DNA from: Emticicia sp. 21SJ11W-3
Lineage (GTDB): Bacteria > Bacteroidota > Bacteroidia > Cytophagales > Spirosomataceae
DNA length: 64,000 nucleotides
Direction of reading: 5' to 3'
NCBI RefSeq assembly: GCF_024138715.1
Contig: NZ_CP092074.1
Location: 4,898,001 to 4,962,000 of the forward strand
In this document: positions 1-7,008 of the stretch, piece after piece
Position numbering within the stretch: position 1 is the stretch's first letter
Layout of the letters: each line of letters starts with the position of its first letter
Made by a program: the position numbers and the translations under genes
The notes under the pieces: generated by a model
Database searches by the model: none
Seen by the model: the letters and a program-made list of their open reading frames with translations, nothing else
Told to the model about the DNA's origin: nothing

Positions 1-1
1 C

Positions 2-481
2 CCCAAAGAATCAGCCGAACACGTGATGCTGGTTGATTTGGCCCGCAATGATTTATCGCGCAGTTCAGATTCTGTAAAAGTAGATATTTTTAAAGAAGTG
101 CAGTTCTACAGCCATGTAATACACCTGGTATCTAAAGTAACCGGAAAAATGCACACAGGCACCAACCCGCTGCAGTTGGTAGCCGATACTTTCCCGGCCG
201 GAACTTTGTCTGGTGCGCCTAAACACAACGCCATGACCATCATCAACCGTTTTGAGCCTACCAACCGCAGCATTTATGGAGGGGCCATCGGCTTCATGGA
301 TTTCAAAGGCAATTTTAACCATGCCATAGCCATCCGGACTTTCCTCAGCAAAAACAATACGCTTTTCTATCAGGCAGGTATGGGTGTAGTGGCTAAGTCA
401 GACGTAGAACTGGAAATGAAAGAAATTCACCTGAAACTGGCCGCTTTAAGAAAAGCCATTGAAATGGCAGGGGAAATATGA
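2..481 (+). CDS. trpE: Anthranilate synthase component I, C-terminal part (partial at window edge)
   Basis: This is the last ~159 codons of the chorismate-utilising subunit of anthranilate synthase, which makes anthranilate from chorismate with ammonia supplied by TrpG, the first step of tryptophan synthesis. Visible family signatures are EHVMLVDLARNDLSR near the start, FPAGTLSGAPK, and YGGAIGFMDFKGNFNHAIAIRT, ending in the GMGVVAKSDVELE region; these belong to the chorismate-binding domain. The reading frame is open to the left edge, so the N-terminal half, including any feedback-inhibition site, is outside the window. It heads a plus-strand run of trp genes; trpG follows after about 100 bp. 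The identity as TrpE rather than PabB or an isochorismate synthase rests on the neighbours as well as the motifs. Confidence 0.95.
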   Translation, partial: PKESAEHVMLVDLARNDLSRSSDSVKVDIFKEVQFYSHVIHLVSKVTGKMHTGTNPLQLVADTFPAGTLSGAPKHNAMTIINRFEPTNRSIYGGAIGFMDFKGNFNHAIAIRTFLSKNNTLFYQAGMGVVAKSDVELEMKEIHLKLAALRKAIEMAGEI

Positions 482-529
482 TTTTTTGAAAATTGGAGAA
501 AGAATAGATTTGTTGAAAGTGAATTAAAA

Positions 530-568
530 AATCATTCACTCAATCGCACAATCACTAAATCACTCATT
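530..568 (+). repeat. Short degenerate AATCACT-type repeats between trpE and trpG
   Basis: The ~100-bp gap between trpE and trpG is AT-rich and holds about five imperfect copies of an 8-9 bp unit resembling AATCACTCA (variants contain ATTCACTCA, ATCGCACA, ATCACTAA, ATCACTCA). No hairpin or coding sequence is evident. It could be slipped-strand-derived filler or a spread repeat; one window cannot tell. Confidence 0.35.
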
Positions 569-582
569 AAAAATAGTATATA

Positions 583-1149
583 ATGAAAATTCTGGTTCTT
601 GATAATTACGATTCGTTTGTGTACAATCTGGTCTATATCCTGAAAGATTTAGGCGGAAATGTAGACGTTTTCAGAAACGACAAAATAGCTCTGGAAGAAG
701 TAGCTCAATATGACAAGATTCTTCTTTCGCCAGGCCCCGGTATACCAGAAGAAGCCGGAATCATGATTGACCTCATTAAAGAATATGCGCCCAAGAAAAG
801 CATTTTCGGGGTTTGCCTGGGGCATCAGGCAATTGGTGAGGCCTTTGGCGCCAAGCTACATAACATGGGCGATGTATTGCACGGAGTAACTACTCCGTGC
901 CTGATAACCGACAAAGATGAACTGCTCTTTAGGGGTGTGCCTGAAAAAATAGAAGTTTGCCGTTATCACTCCTGGACAGTGGTACCCGAAACCATGCCTG
1001 CAGAACTGAAAGTAACTGCTATTGATGAAAAAGGATTTGTAATGGCTGAAGCCCATACAAAGTACGATGTGAGAGGGGTGCAGTTCCATCCGGAGGCATA
1101 CCTGACACAGCACGGAGTGAAAATGGTTGAAAACTGGTTAAAAAATTAA
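583..1149 (+). CDS. trpG: Anthranilate synthase component II (glutamine amidotransferase)
   Basis: This class I glutamine amidotransferase releases ammonia from glutamine for TrpE. All 188 residues fit a stand-alone TrpG. Visible are the N-terminal NYDSFVYNL motif, the oxyanion-hole segment LSPGPGIP, the nucleophile Cys78 in FGVCLGHQ, and the His169/Glu171 pair in VQFHPEA, so the catalytic triad is intact. It follows trpE on the same strand and trpD starts 11 bp after its stop, which indicates one operon. In many bacteria the same protein also serves PabB for folate; that cannot be decided here. Confidence 0.96.
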   Translation: MKILVLDNYDSFVYNLVYILKDLGGNVDVFRNDKIALEEVAQYDKILLSPGPGIPEEAGIMIDLIKEYAPKKSIFGVCLGHQAIGEAFGAKLHNMGDVLHGVTTPCLITDKDELLFRGVPEKIEVCRYHSWTVVPETMPAELKVTAIDEKGFVMAEAHTKYDVRGVQFHPEAYLTQHGVKMVENWLKN

Positions 1150-1160
1150 TTTGCCTCAGC

Positions 1161-2147
1161 ATGAAACAATATTTACAGGTTTTGCTTCAAAACCATACAC
1201 TTTCAAGCGAAGAAGCCAAAGAAGCACTATTGAGAATCGGTCGCGGAGAAAGCAACTCATCGCAAATTGCTGCTTTTCTGATGGGTATTCAGATGCGCGG
1301 GGTTACAGTTGAAGAGCTGGAGGGGTTTCAGCAGGCTATGCTGGAACTGGCTGTGCCCATTGACCTGACTGACTTTGACCCGATGGATGTTTGCGGCACC
1401 GGAGGTGACGGAAAAGACACTTTCAATATTTCTACTACCTCTGCCTTTGTAGTGGCCGGGGCAGGGCAGCCCATTGCCAAGCATGGAAATCATGGGGTTT
1501 CATCGGCCGTTGGTTCAAGCACCGTACTGGAATATCTGGGGGTAAAATTTACTAACGACGAAGGTTTCCTGAAACGCAAGCTGGAAACCGCAGGTATCTG
1601 CTATATGCATGCGCCGTTGTTTCATCCGGCTATGAAATACGTAGCGCCCATCCGTAAAGAATTAGGCCTGAAAACCTTCTTCAATATGCTGGGGCCATTG
1701 CTAAACCCCGCCAAAGTACAAAAGCAGCTGACGGGCGTATATGACATGAAAGTATTTGACCTCTACACGCAATTGTTTAACCGTTCAGCAGCACAATTTG
1801 GTATTATTTATGACCTGGGCGGCTACGATGAGATTTCGTTCACGAACGATTTCAACATTGGCACCAGGCATGGGGTGGTAGTGCATTCTCCTACCCATTT
1901 TAGTTTTGACCTGACCGAGCAATCTGCATTGCATGGTGGTAATACGCTGGAAGAATCCGCAGGTATTCTCATCAATATTCTTGAAAACAAAGGTACTGCT
2001 GCTCAAACCAATGTGGTTTTGGCTAACGCCGGTGTAGCTTTGAGCGTAGCCAGAGGTATATCTATTGCCGAAGGAATAGAGCAGGCCAAAGAATCGCTGG
2101 CCAGCAAAAAAGCCCTGAACGCCCTACGAAAACTAATAGAAGACTAA
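1161..2147 (+). CDS. trpD: Anthranilate phosphoribosyltransferase
   Basis: TrpD transfers the phosphoribosyl group of PRPP to anthranilate, the second step of the pathway. The 328-residue protein is of normal length. The N-terminal helical domain is followed by the PRPP-binding glycine loop CGTGGDGKDTFNIS at residues 78-91, then the anthranilate-site segment KHGNHGVSSAVGS and the later FFNMLGPLLNPA. The ATG lies 11 bp after the trpG stop and trpC follows 16 bp downstream, so translation within one mRNA is expected. Nothing unusual is seen. Confidence 0.96.
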   Translation: MKQYLQVLLQNHTLSSEEAKEALLRIGRGESNSSQIAAFLMGIQMRGVTVEELEGFQQAMLELAVPIDLTDFDPMDVCGTGGDGKDTFNISTTSAFVVAGAGQPIAKHGNHGVSSAVGSSTVLEYLGVKFTNDEGFLKRKLETAGICYMHAPLFHPAMKYVAPIRKELGLKTFFNMLGPLLNPAKVQKQLTGVYDMKVFDLYTQLFNRSAAQFGIIYDLGGYDEISFTNDFNIGTRHGVVVHSPTHFSFDLTEQSALHGGNTLEESAGILINILENKGTAAQTNVVLANAGVALSVARGISIAEGIEQAKESLASKKALNALRKLIED

Positions 2148-2163
2148 CCAACAAAACCACAAG

Positions 2164-2952
2164 ATGACCATCTTAGACAAAATAGTTGCACGCAAAGCCA
2201 TTGAGGTAACAGAAGCCAAAGCCCGTATTTCAATAGAAGCATTAAGCAAAGAGACTTTATTTTCTCGTAAAACCAATTCTTTGAAAGCCGCACTTCTGGC
2301 CGATGGCTCATCTGGTATTATTGCCGAGCATAAACGAAAATCTCCATCCAAAGGCATTATTAACGACCAGCTTTCGGTTGCTTCTGTTACGCAGGGCTAC
2401 GCAGCGGCCGGAGCCGCGGGACTGTCAGTACTTACCGACGCCGACTTTTTTGGTGGTGCAAAAGAAGATTTATTACAAGCACGAGAGGCCAATCTGTCTA
2501 CCCCTATTCTAAGAAAGGATTTTATAATAGATACCTACCAGTTATACGAAGCTAAGGCCTGGGGAGCAGACGTAATTCTGCTGATTGCAGCCTGCCTGAG
2601 CCCTGAACAGATACAGCAGCTTAGCGCCACGGCACATGAACTGGGGCTGGAAGTATTGCTGGAAATACACGATGAAGAAGAACTGAACAGAAGCCCGCTT
2701 GGCAACGTTGATATTATAGGAGTTAATAACCGAAACCTGAAAAACTTTGCTGAAAACAATGTAAACGCTTCTTTGGGGCTGACAGATAAAATACCAGACG
2801 GAATTGTGAAAATTTCAGAAAGTTGTATCAGCCAGCCGGATACAATCCGTTTGTTACGGTCGGCCGGATATAAGGGATTTCTGATTGGTGAAACCTTCAT
2901 GAAGGATGAAAATCCGGGAGCAAAACTCGCTGATTTTATTGCTGAAATCTAA
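2164..2952 (+). CDS. trpC: Indole-3-glycerol phosphate synthase
   Basis: TrpC closes the indole ring from carboxyphenylamino-deoxyribulose phosphate. The 262 residues form one TIM barrel and show the family blocks IIAEHKRKSPSKG (catalytic Lys in beta-1), LRKDFIID with the second Lys, LEVLLEIHDEEEL, GVNNRNLKNF with the catalytic Asn, and SESCIS plus the C-terminal GFLIGETFM phosphate site. It is monofunctional, unlike the TrpC-TrpF fusion of enterics; TrpF is the next gene. The gap to trpF contains a TAATTTTG box (2963-2970) that could be the -7 element of an internal promoter, but no matching -33 TTTG was found. Confidence 0.96.
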   Translation: MTILDKIVARKAIEVTEAKARISIEALSKETLFSRKTNSLKAALLADGSSGIIAEHKRKSPSKGIINDQLSVASVTQGYAAAGAAGLSVLTDADFFGGAKEDLLQAREANLSTPILRKDFIIDTYQLYEAKAWGADVILLIAACLSPEQIQQLSATAHELGLEVLLEIHDEEELNRSPLGNVDIIGVNNRNLKNFAENNVNASLGLTDKIPDGIVKISESCISQPDTIRLLRSAGYKGFLIGETFMKDENPGAKLADFIAEI

Positions 2953-3056
2953 TAAAATGTGTTAATTTTGACATCTTTTACAGGTTTTACTGAGTTCATG
3001 CTTTTGTCCTGAGTATGAGTAAAATTAATTTTCCTTTAGGGCATGGAAATATCTTT

Positions 3057-3695
3057 ATGAAACTGAAAGTATGTGGCATGCGCGATGCCGGAAATATCAA
3101 AGCGCTTGTAGAACTGAAACCTGATTTCATCGGCTTTATCCTGTACGATAAGTCACCCAGATTTGCCGGAAATCAACTGGATGTTGATGTTGCACAATCA
3201 ATACCAAGAGAAATAAAGAAAGTTGGTGTTTTTGTTAACGCATCAGTTGACTACATTTTGCAGAATGTCAGAAAGTATGGGTTAAACTATGCGCAGTTGC
3301 ATGGTAACGAAACGCCTGACTTTTGTAAAAGCCTGCGCACAAAGGGCGTCAATATCATTAAGGCATTCCGTTTAGATGAGTCGTTTATTTTCAGCCAGCT
3401 AAACAATTACAAGCCCCACGTTGATTTTTTTCTGTTTGATGCCAAAGGAGACAGTTATGGCGGAAACGGCGTTACTTTCGACTGGAGCATTCTGAAAAAA
3501 TACACAAACGAAAAACCGTATTTCCTGGCTGGGGGTATCAGCCTTGAAAACCTCAATGATTTAGACCAGATTACACCAAAGCCCTATGCCATTGATATTA
3601 ACAGTAAATTTGAAACAGAACCCGCTGTGAAAGATATTGAGAAGTTAGGAGAATTGATTGCAAAATTGCGGGAAAAGAAATCGGAGAATGTATGA
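3057..3695 (+). CDS. trpF: Phosphoribosylanthranilate isomerase
   Basis: TrpF performs the Amadori rearrangement between TrpD and TrpC. The family normally begins at the first beta strand, here MKLKVCGM, so I start at the ATG at 3057; an in-frame ATG at 3015 would add 14 residues with no family match and cannot be excluded. With the shorter start the catalytic Cys is residue 6 and the catalytic Asp is residue 128 in LFDAKGDSYGG. The C-terminal phosphate-binding strand reads FLAGGISLENL. The stop overlaps the start of the next small gene (ATGA at 3692-3695), so the inserted cassette is translationally coupled to trpF. Confidence 0.93.
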   Translation: MKLKVCGMRDAGNIKALVELKPDFIGFILYDKSPRFAGNQLDVDVAQSIPREIKKVGVFVNASVDYILQNVRKYGLNYAQLHGNETPDFCKSLRTKGVNIIKAFRLDESFIFSQLNNYKPHVDFFLFDAKGDSYGGNGVTFDWSILKKYTNEKPYFLAGGISLENLNDLDQITPKPYAIDINSKFETEPAVKDIEKLGELIAKLREKKSENV

Positions 3696-3904
3696 CAGAA
3701 AAATTCAGATTTGACAGAACAGCTTTTTGGGCAGGCAAGCATGAAGACAATGAAAAACGCATAAAGGATTTCTGGTTCGATCAATCCGCATCAGACAGAC
3801 TAAATGCAGCGTGCTACTTAAATAGTGTAGCTTATAATTATAGCATAGATAACCCTCCCAGAGTAGACAAAACCATTTTTTCAATGCGTAAACATGAAGC
3901 CTGA
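3692..3904 (+). CDS. Small conserved protein paired with nucleotidyltransferase (70 aa)
   Basis: The protein has 70 residues, is soluble, and has no signal peptide or membrane segment. It has the pattern FDRTAFWAGK, then a short helix with RLNAACYLNSVAYNYSI, then NPPRVDKTIFSMRKHE. I recall similar short proteins upstream of nucleotidyltransferase-fold genes in Bacteroidota, but no function is established that I can name. It starts inside the trpF stop (ATGA) and ends in a TGATG overlap with the next gene, so the pair behaves as one inserted unit in the trp operon. An antitoxin-like or accessory role is a guess from size and pairing. Confidence 0.75.
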   Translation: MTEKFRFDRTAFWAGKHEDNEKRIKDFWFDQSASDRLNAACYLNSVAYNYSIDNPPRVDKTIFSMRKHEA

Positions 3905-4380
3905 TGGCAAACATTTTCAATGAGGATTTTCGGGATTTTATTCAAGCATTAAACAATCATTCCGTTGATTATTTACTCGTTGGTGGTTACTCTGTAATTT
4001 TACATGGTTATGCAAGAACCACAGGTGACTTAGACTTGTGGGTAAATAGAACAGCTGATAATTACATGAAATTGGTTGCCGCATTTGATGAATTTGGTTT
4101 ACCAGTATTTGATATGACATTCAACAATTTTTTGGATATAACAAAATACGACGTTTTTACATTTGGCAGACCACCCTCATCTATAGAGATATTAACTAAT
4201 TTGAAAGGATTAACTTTCGACGAAGCATTTGCTAACCATATTCTATTCAAAGAGGAAAATTTGCAAATCAATTTAATTAATTATTCTGATTTAATTGAAG
4301 CAAAAAAATCCGCAGGAAGACCAAGAGATTTGAACGACATAGAACAACTAAGGAAAAATGACGAGCATAGAACAACCTAA
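3904..4380 (+). CDS. Nucleotidyltransferase-fold protein (MNT/AbiEii-like), inserted in trp operon
   Basis: This 158-residue protein carries the minimal nucleotidyltransferase core: GGYSVILHGYARTTGDLDLW at residues 27-46 supplies the G-G/S loop and the DxD metal pair (Asp42, Asp44), and a later strand reads SSIEILTNL where the third acidic residue is expected. Such proteins are found in toxin-antitoxin and abortive-infection modules (AMPylation or nucleotide transfer to tRNA or partner proteins) and also as orphan genes. Here it follows a 70-residue partner with a TGATG junction and its last 23 bp overlap the trpB start. The DNA is visibly more AT-rich than trpF or trpB, suggesting acquisition. 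The target is unknown. Confidence 0.8.
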   Translation: MANIFNEDFRDFIQALNNHSVDYLLVGGYSVILHGYARTTGDLDLWVNRTADNYMKLVAAFDEFGLPVFDMTFNNFLDITKYDVFTFGRPPSSIEILTNLKGLTFDEAFANHILFKEENLQINLINYSDLIEAKKSAGRPRDLNDIEQLRKNDEHRTT

Positions 4381-5566
4381 AGAGAAGGAAACAGCATTTG
4401 GTGTGAACGAAAAGGGCTACTATGGCCAGTTTGGAGGCGCCTATATTCCTGAAATGCTCTTCCCGAATGTAGAAGAGCTACAACAGAATTACCTGGATAT
4501 TATCTACCGCCCTGATTTTCAGGAAGAGTTTCATGGTCTGTTGAAAAACTATGTAGGCCGCCCTACACCTTTATATTTGGCCAATCGTCTTTCAGAAAAA
4601 TACAATACCAATATCTATCTGAAACGAGAAGACCTGTGCCATACAGGCGCACATAAGGTAAACAATACCATAGGGCAGATATTGCTGGCCAAACGCCTGG
4701 GAAAAAATAAAATTGTAGCCGAAACCGGCGCCGGCCAGCACGGCGTAGCTACTGCTACCGTTTGTGCACTAATGGGGCTTGAATGTATAGTTTACATGGG
4801 TGAAATCGACATTCAGCGGCAGGCGCCCAATGTGGCCCGTATGAAAATGCTCGGTGCGGAAGTCCGCCCTGCAACCAGCGGGTCTAAAACCCTGAAAGAT
4901 GCAACCAACGAAGCAATGAGGCACTGGATTAATAATCCGGTTGATACCCACTACATTATTGGCAGTGTGGTTGGCCCACACCCTTACCCGGATATGGTTG
5001 CGCGTTTCCAGTCGGTTATTTCTGAAGAAATGCGTTCACAATTGCTGGAACAAACCGGGAAAGAAAACCCAGACTACGTAATTGCCTGTGTGGGTGGAGG
5101 CTCAAATGCAGCCGGCGCTTTCTATCATTTTCTTGACGAGCCGGAGGTGCAGTTAATTGCAGCCGAGGCAGGCGGGCATGGCATTTATTCAGGCTTATCT
5201 GCCGCCACCACTTTTCTGGGCAAACCGGGGGTTTTGCATGGCAGCAAGAGTATTCTGATGCAAACTGAAGACGGGCAGGTGGTAGAACCCCACAGTATTT
5301 CTGCAGGGCTTGATTATCCCGGTATTGGCCCCTTGCATGCACATTTGTGGGAGTCCGGGCGGGCTAAGTTCTTTGCAATCACTGATGATGAATCTATACA
5401 GGCAGGTTTTGAATTAACCAAGCTGGAAGGTATCATACCGGCTATTGAGTCAGCTCATGCACTGGCAACTTTACAATACCTGAAAGCAGGTTCAGATGAA
5501 ACCGTAGTTATAAATCTATCGGGCCGTGGAGACAAAGACCTGGCTACTTACATGAAATACCTGTAA
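4358..5566 (+). CDS. trpB: Tryptophan synthase beta chain
   Basis: TrpB condenses indole with serine, using pyridoxal phosphate, in complex with TrpA. The 402 residues are typical of TrpB1. The PLP-lysine is Lys100 in CHTGAHKVNN; the phosphate-binding loop is VGGGSNAAGAFY; GQFGGAYIPE near the N-terminus and GPLHAHL later are further signatures. The ATG at 4358 lies inside the end of the nucleotidyltransferase gene (23-bp overlap), so translation is probably coupled to the inserted cassette. A shorter start is unlikely because ATAFG-like N-termini ahead of YYGQFGGA are normal in the family. Confidence 0.97.
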   Translation: MTSIEQPKEKETAFGVNEKGYYGQFGGAYIPEMLFPNVEELQQNYLDIIYRPDFQEEFHGLLKNYVGRPTPLYLANRLSEKYNTNIYLKREDLCHTGAHKVNNTIGQILLAKRLGKNKIVAETGAGQHGVATATVCALMGLECIVYMGEIDIQRQAPNVARMKMLGAEVRPATSGSKTLKDATNEAMRHWINNPVDTHYIIGSVVGPHPYPDMVARFQSVISEEMRSQLLEQTGKENPDYVIACVGGGSNAAGAFYHFLDEPEVQLIAAEAGGHGIYSGLSAATTFLGKPGVLHGSKSILMQTEDGQVVEPHSISAGLDYPGIGPLHAHLWESGRAKFFAITDDESIQAGFELTKLEGIIPAIESAHALATLQYLKAGSDETVVINLSGRGDKDLATYMKYL

Positions 5567-5613
5567 ACCAGCCGCCCTATAGTAACATCAGCCAATCAAA
5601 ATTCAAAATAAAA

Positions 5614-5994
5614 ATGAGAACCCTTCTATTAGCAATCGCTTTACTATCATTCAGTTACATGGCAAATGCACAAAAAAAAGAGCCTGCGAAACTACTTCGC
5701 CACGCTGTTTTATTCAAATTCAAAGATTCGAGCAGTCCTGAAGACATCAAAAAAGTAGAAGATGCTTTCAGAGCGCTACCCAAACAGATTAAAGAAATTG
5801 CGGATTTCGAGTGGGGAACCAACAACAGCCCAGAAAATCTGAATCAGGGTTTCACACACCTGTTTTTTGTAAGTTTCAAAACAGAAAAAGACCGTGAAGT
5901 GTACCTGCCTCATCCTGCTCATAAAGCATTTGTTGGCGTACTGGGGCCCCATTTAGACAAAGTACTGGTACTTGATTACTGGGCTGCCAAATAA
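5614..5994 (+). CDS. Secreted Dabb (stress-responsive alpha/beta barrel) domain protein
   Basis: The protein has 126 residues with an N-terminal signal peptide (hydrophobic stretch ending MANAQ at about residue 19) followed by a Dabb dimeric alpha-beta barrel: LLRHAVLFKFKDSSSPEDI, FEWGTNNSPENLNQGFTHLFFVSF, and YLPHPAHKAFVGVLGP, the last being the typical Y-x-x-HPxH block. Dabb proteins include plant stress proteins and small cyclases; the substrate here is unknown. It sits between trpB and trpA on the same strand, 47 bp after trpB, although its export to the periplasm does not suit a role in cytoplasmic tryptophan synthesis. Confidence 0.88.
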   Translation: MRTLLLAIALLSFSYMANAQKKEPAKLLRHAVLFKFKDSSSPEDIKKVEDAFRALPKQIKEIADFEWGTNNSPENLNQGFTHLFFVSFKTEKDREVYLPHPAHKAFVGVLGPHLDKVLVLDYWAAK

Positions 5995-6007
5995 TATACC
6001 GCTTCCG

Positions 6008-6042
6008 GGCGAATGTCTGATTTGTGATCATAAGCATTCGCC
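6008..6042 (+). terminator. Stem-loop between the Dabb gene and trpA
   Basis: GGCGAATG (6008-6015) pairs perfectly with CATTCGCC (6035-6042) around a 19-nt loop, and the DNA that follows is T-rich (CATTTTCTTCTTC then TTTATTTTTTCC). It may act as a weak or partial intrinsic terminator that lowers trpA expression, or as an mRNA-stability hairpin. The T-run is interrupted, hence the limited confidence. Confidence 0.4.
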
Positions 6043-6081
6043 TGCATTTTCTTCTTCGCTTTATTTTTTCCTGATAGCTAT

Positions 6082-6858
6082 ATGAATCGTATTACAAAGC
6101 TTTTTCAAACTAAGCTTAATAGCGTATTGAATCTCTATTTTACTGCCGGATACCCGACTTTAAACGATACCATGCCTATACTGGAGGCATTGCAGGAGGC
6201 CGGAGCCGACCTGGCCGAGATTGGCATGCCCTACTCAGACCCAGTGGCTGATGGCGAAACCATTCAGCAGTCGAACCAGATTGCATTGGATAATGGCATG
6301 AGCCTGAAAGTGCTTTTTGAGCAACTGCAAAACATGCGCCAGAAGGTACAGATACCTGTTATTCTGATGGGCTATATCAATCCGGTTTTACAATTTGGTA
6401 TAGAAAACTTCTGCCGTAAATGCCAGGAGGTTGGTGTTGATGGTCTGATTCTGCCAGACCTGCCCACTGAAGAATACTATGAAGAGTACAAACCTGTATT
6501 TGACAAATACGGCCTGTTAAACATTTTCCTGATTACGCCACAAACCACCGAAGCCCGTATACGCCGTATCGACGAGATATCAGACGGATTTATTTACATG
6601 GTGAGCAGCGCCAGCGTTACTGGTAAAACATCTGGTATTTCAGAAGTAATGGAAGAATACTTTAACCGGGTAAATGCCATGAACCTGAAAAACCCACGTT
6701 TAATAGGGTTCGGTATAAAAGACCACGAAACCTTCACAAAAGCTTCAGAATATGCTGCCGGCGCTATTATCGGCAGCCAGTTTATACGTGTACTTCAGGC
6801 TTCTTCCGACATCCGCAGCGATGTGGTGAAGTATGTGCAATCTGTTAAAGCGGGTTAA
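6082..6858 (+). CDS. trpA: Tryptophan synthase alpha chain
   Basis: TrpA cleaves indole-3-glycerol phosphate and passes indole to TrpB. The 258-residue TIM barrel has the catalytic Glu46 and Asp53 in LAEIGMPYSDPVADG, the substrate-channel segment PVILMGYINPVLQFG, LILPDLPTEE, and the phosphate-binding GFGIKDHE and AIIGSQFIR. It is the last gene of the trp run, and the next gene lies behind an inverted repeat. The hairpin upstream could uncouple its level from trpB. Confidence 0.97.
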   Translation: MNRITKLFQTKLNSVLNLYFTAGYPTLNDTMPILEALQEAGADLAEIGMPYSDPVADGETIQQSNQIALDNGMSLKVLFEQLQNMRQKVQIPVILMGYINPVLQFGIENFCRKCQEVGVDGLILPDLPTEEYYEEYKPVFDKYGLLNIFLITPQTTEARIRRIDEISDGFIYMVSSASVTGKTSGISEVMEEYFNRVNAMNLKNPRLIGFGIKDHETFTKASEYAAGAIIGSQFIRVLQASSDIRSDVVKYVQSVKAG

Positions 6859-6861
6859 TAG

Positions 6862-6967
6862 TAAGGAAATTTAGAATATGGCCTTAATTTTTCTAAAAAA
6901 TGGGCTAAACTTAAAACTCTTTTCGAAAAACTTTTGTTTTTTATTAGAATTATTCTAAATTTCCTTA
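6862..6967. repeat. 17-bp perfect inverted repeat with 72-bp spacer
   Basis: The arm TAAGGAAATTTAGAATA at 6862-6878 is repeated in exact inverse complement at 6951-6967, with a very AT-rich 72-bp spacer. There is no clear target-site duplication outside the arms. It could be the ends of a tiny non-autonomous mobile element (about 106 bp), a large cruciform or a regulatory stem. It lies wholly between trpA and the likely start of the protease gene at 7009. Confidence 0.6.
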
Positions 6968-7008
6968 GGATTTTAATACCGAAACAGATTTACAGAAAGG
7001 CTATAGCT

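Noticed and set aside
6934-7008. N-terminal extension of the aspartic protease ORF
   Set aside because: It places hydrophobic residues ahead of a good signal peptide and is encoded partly by the inverted repeat.
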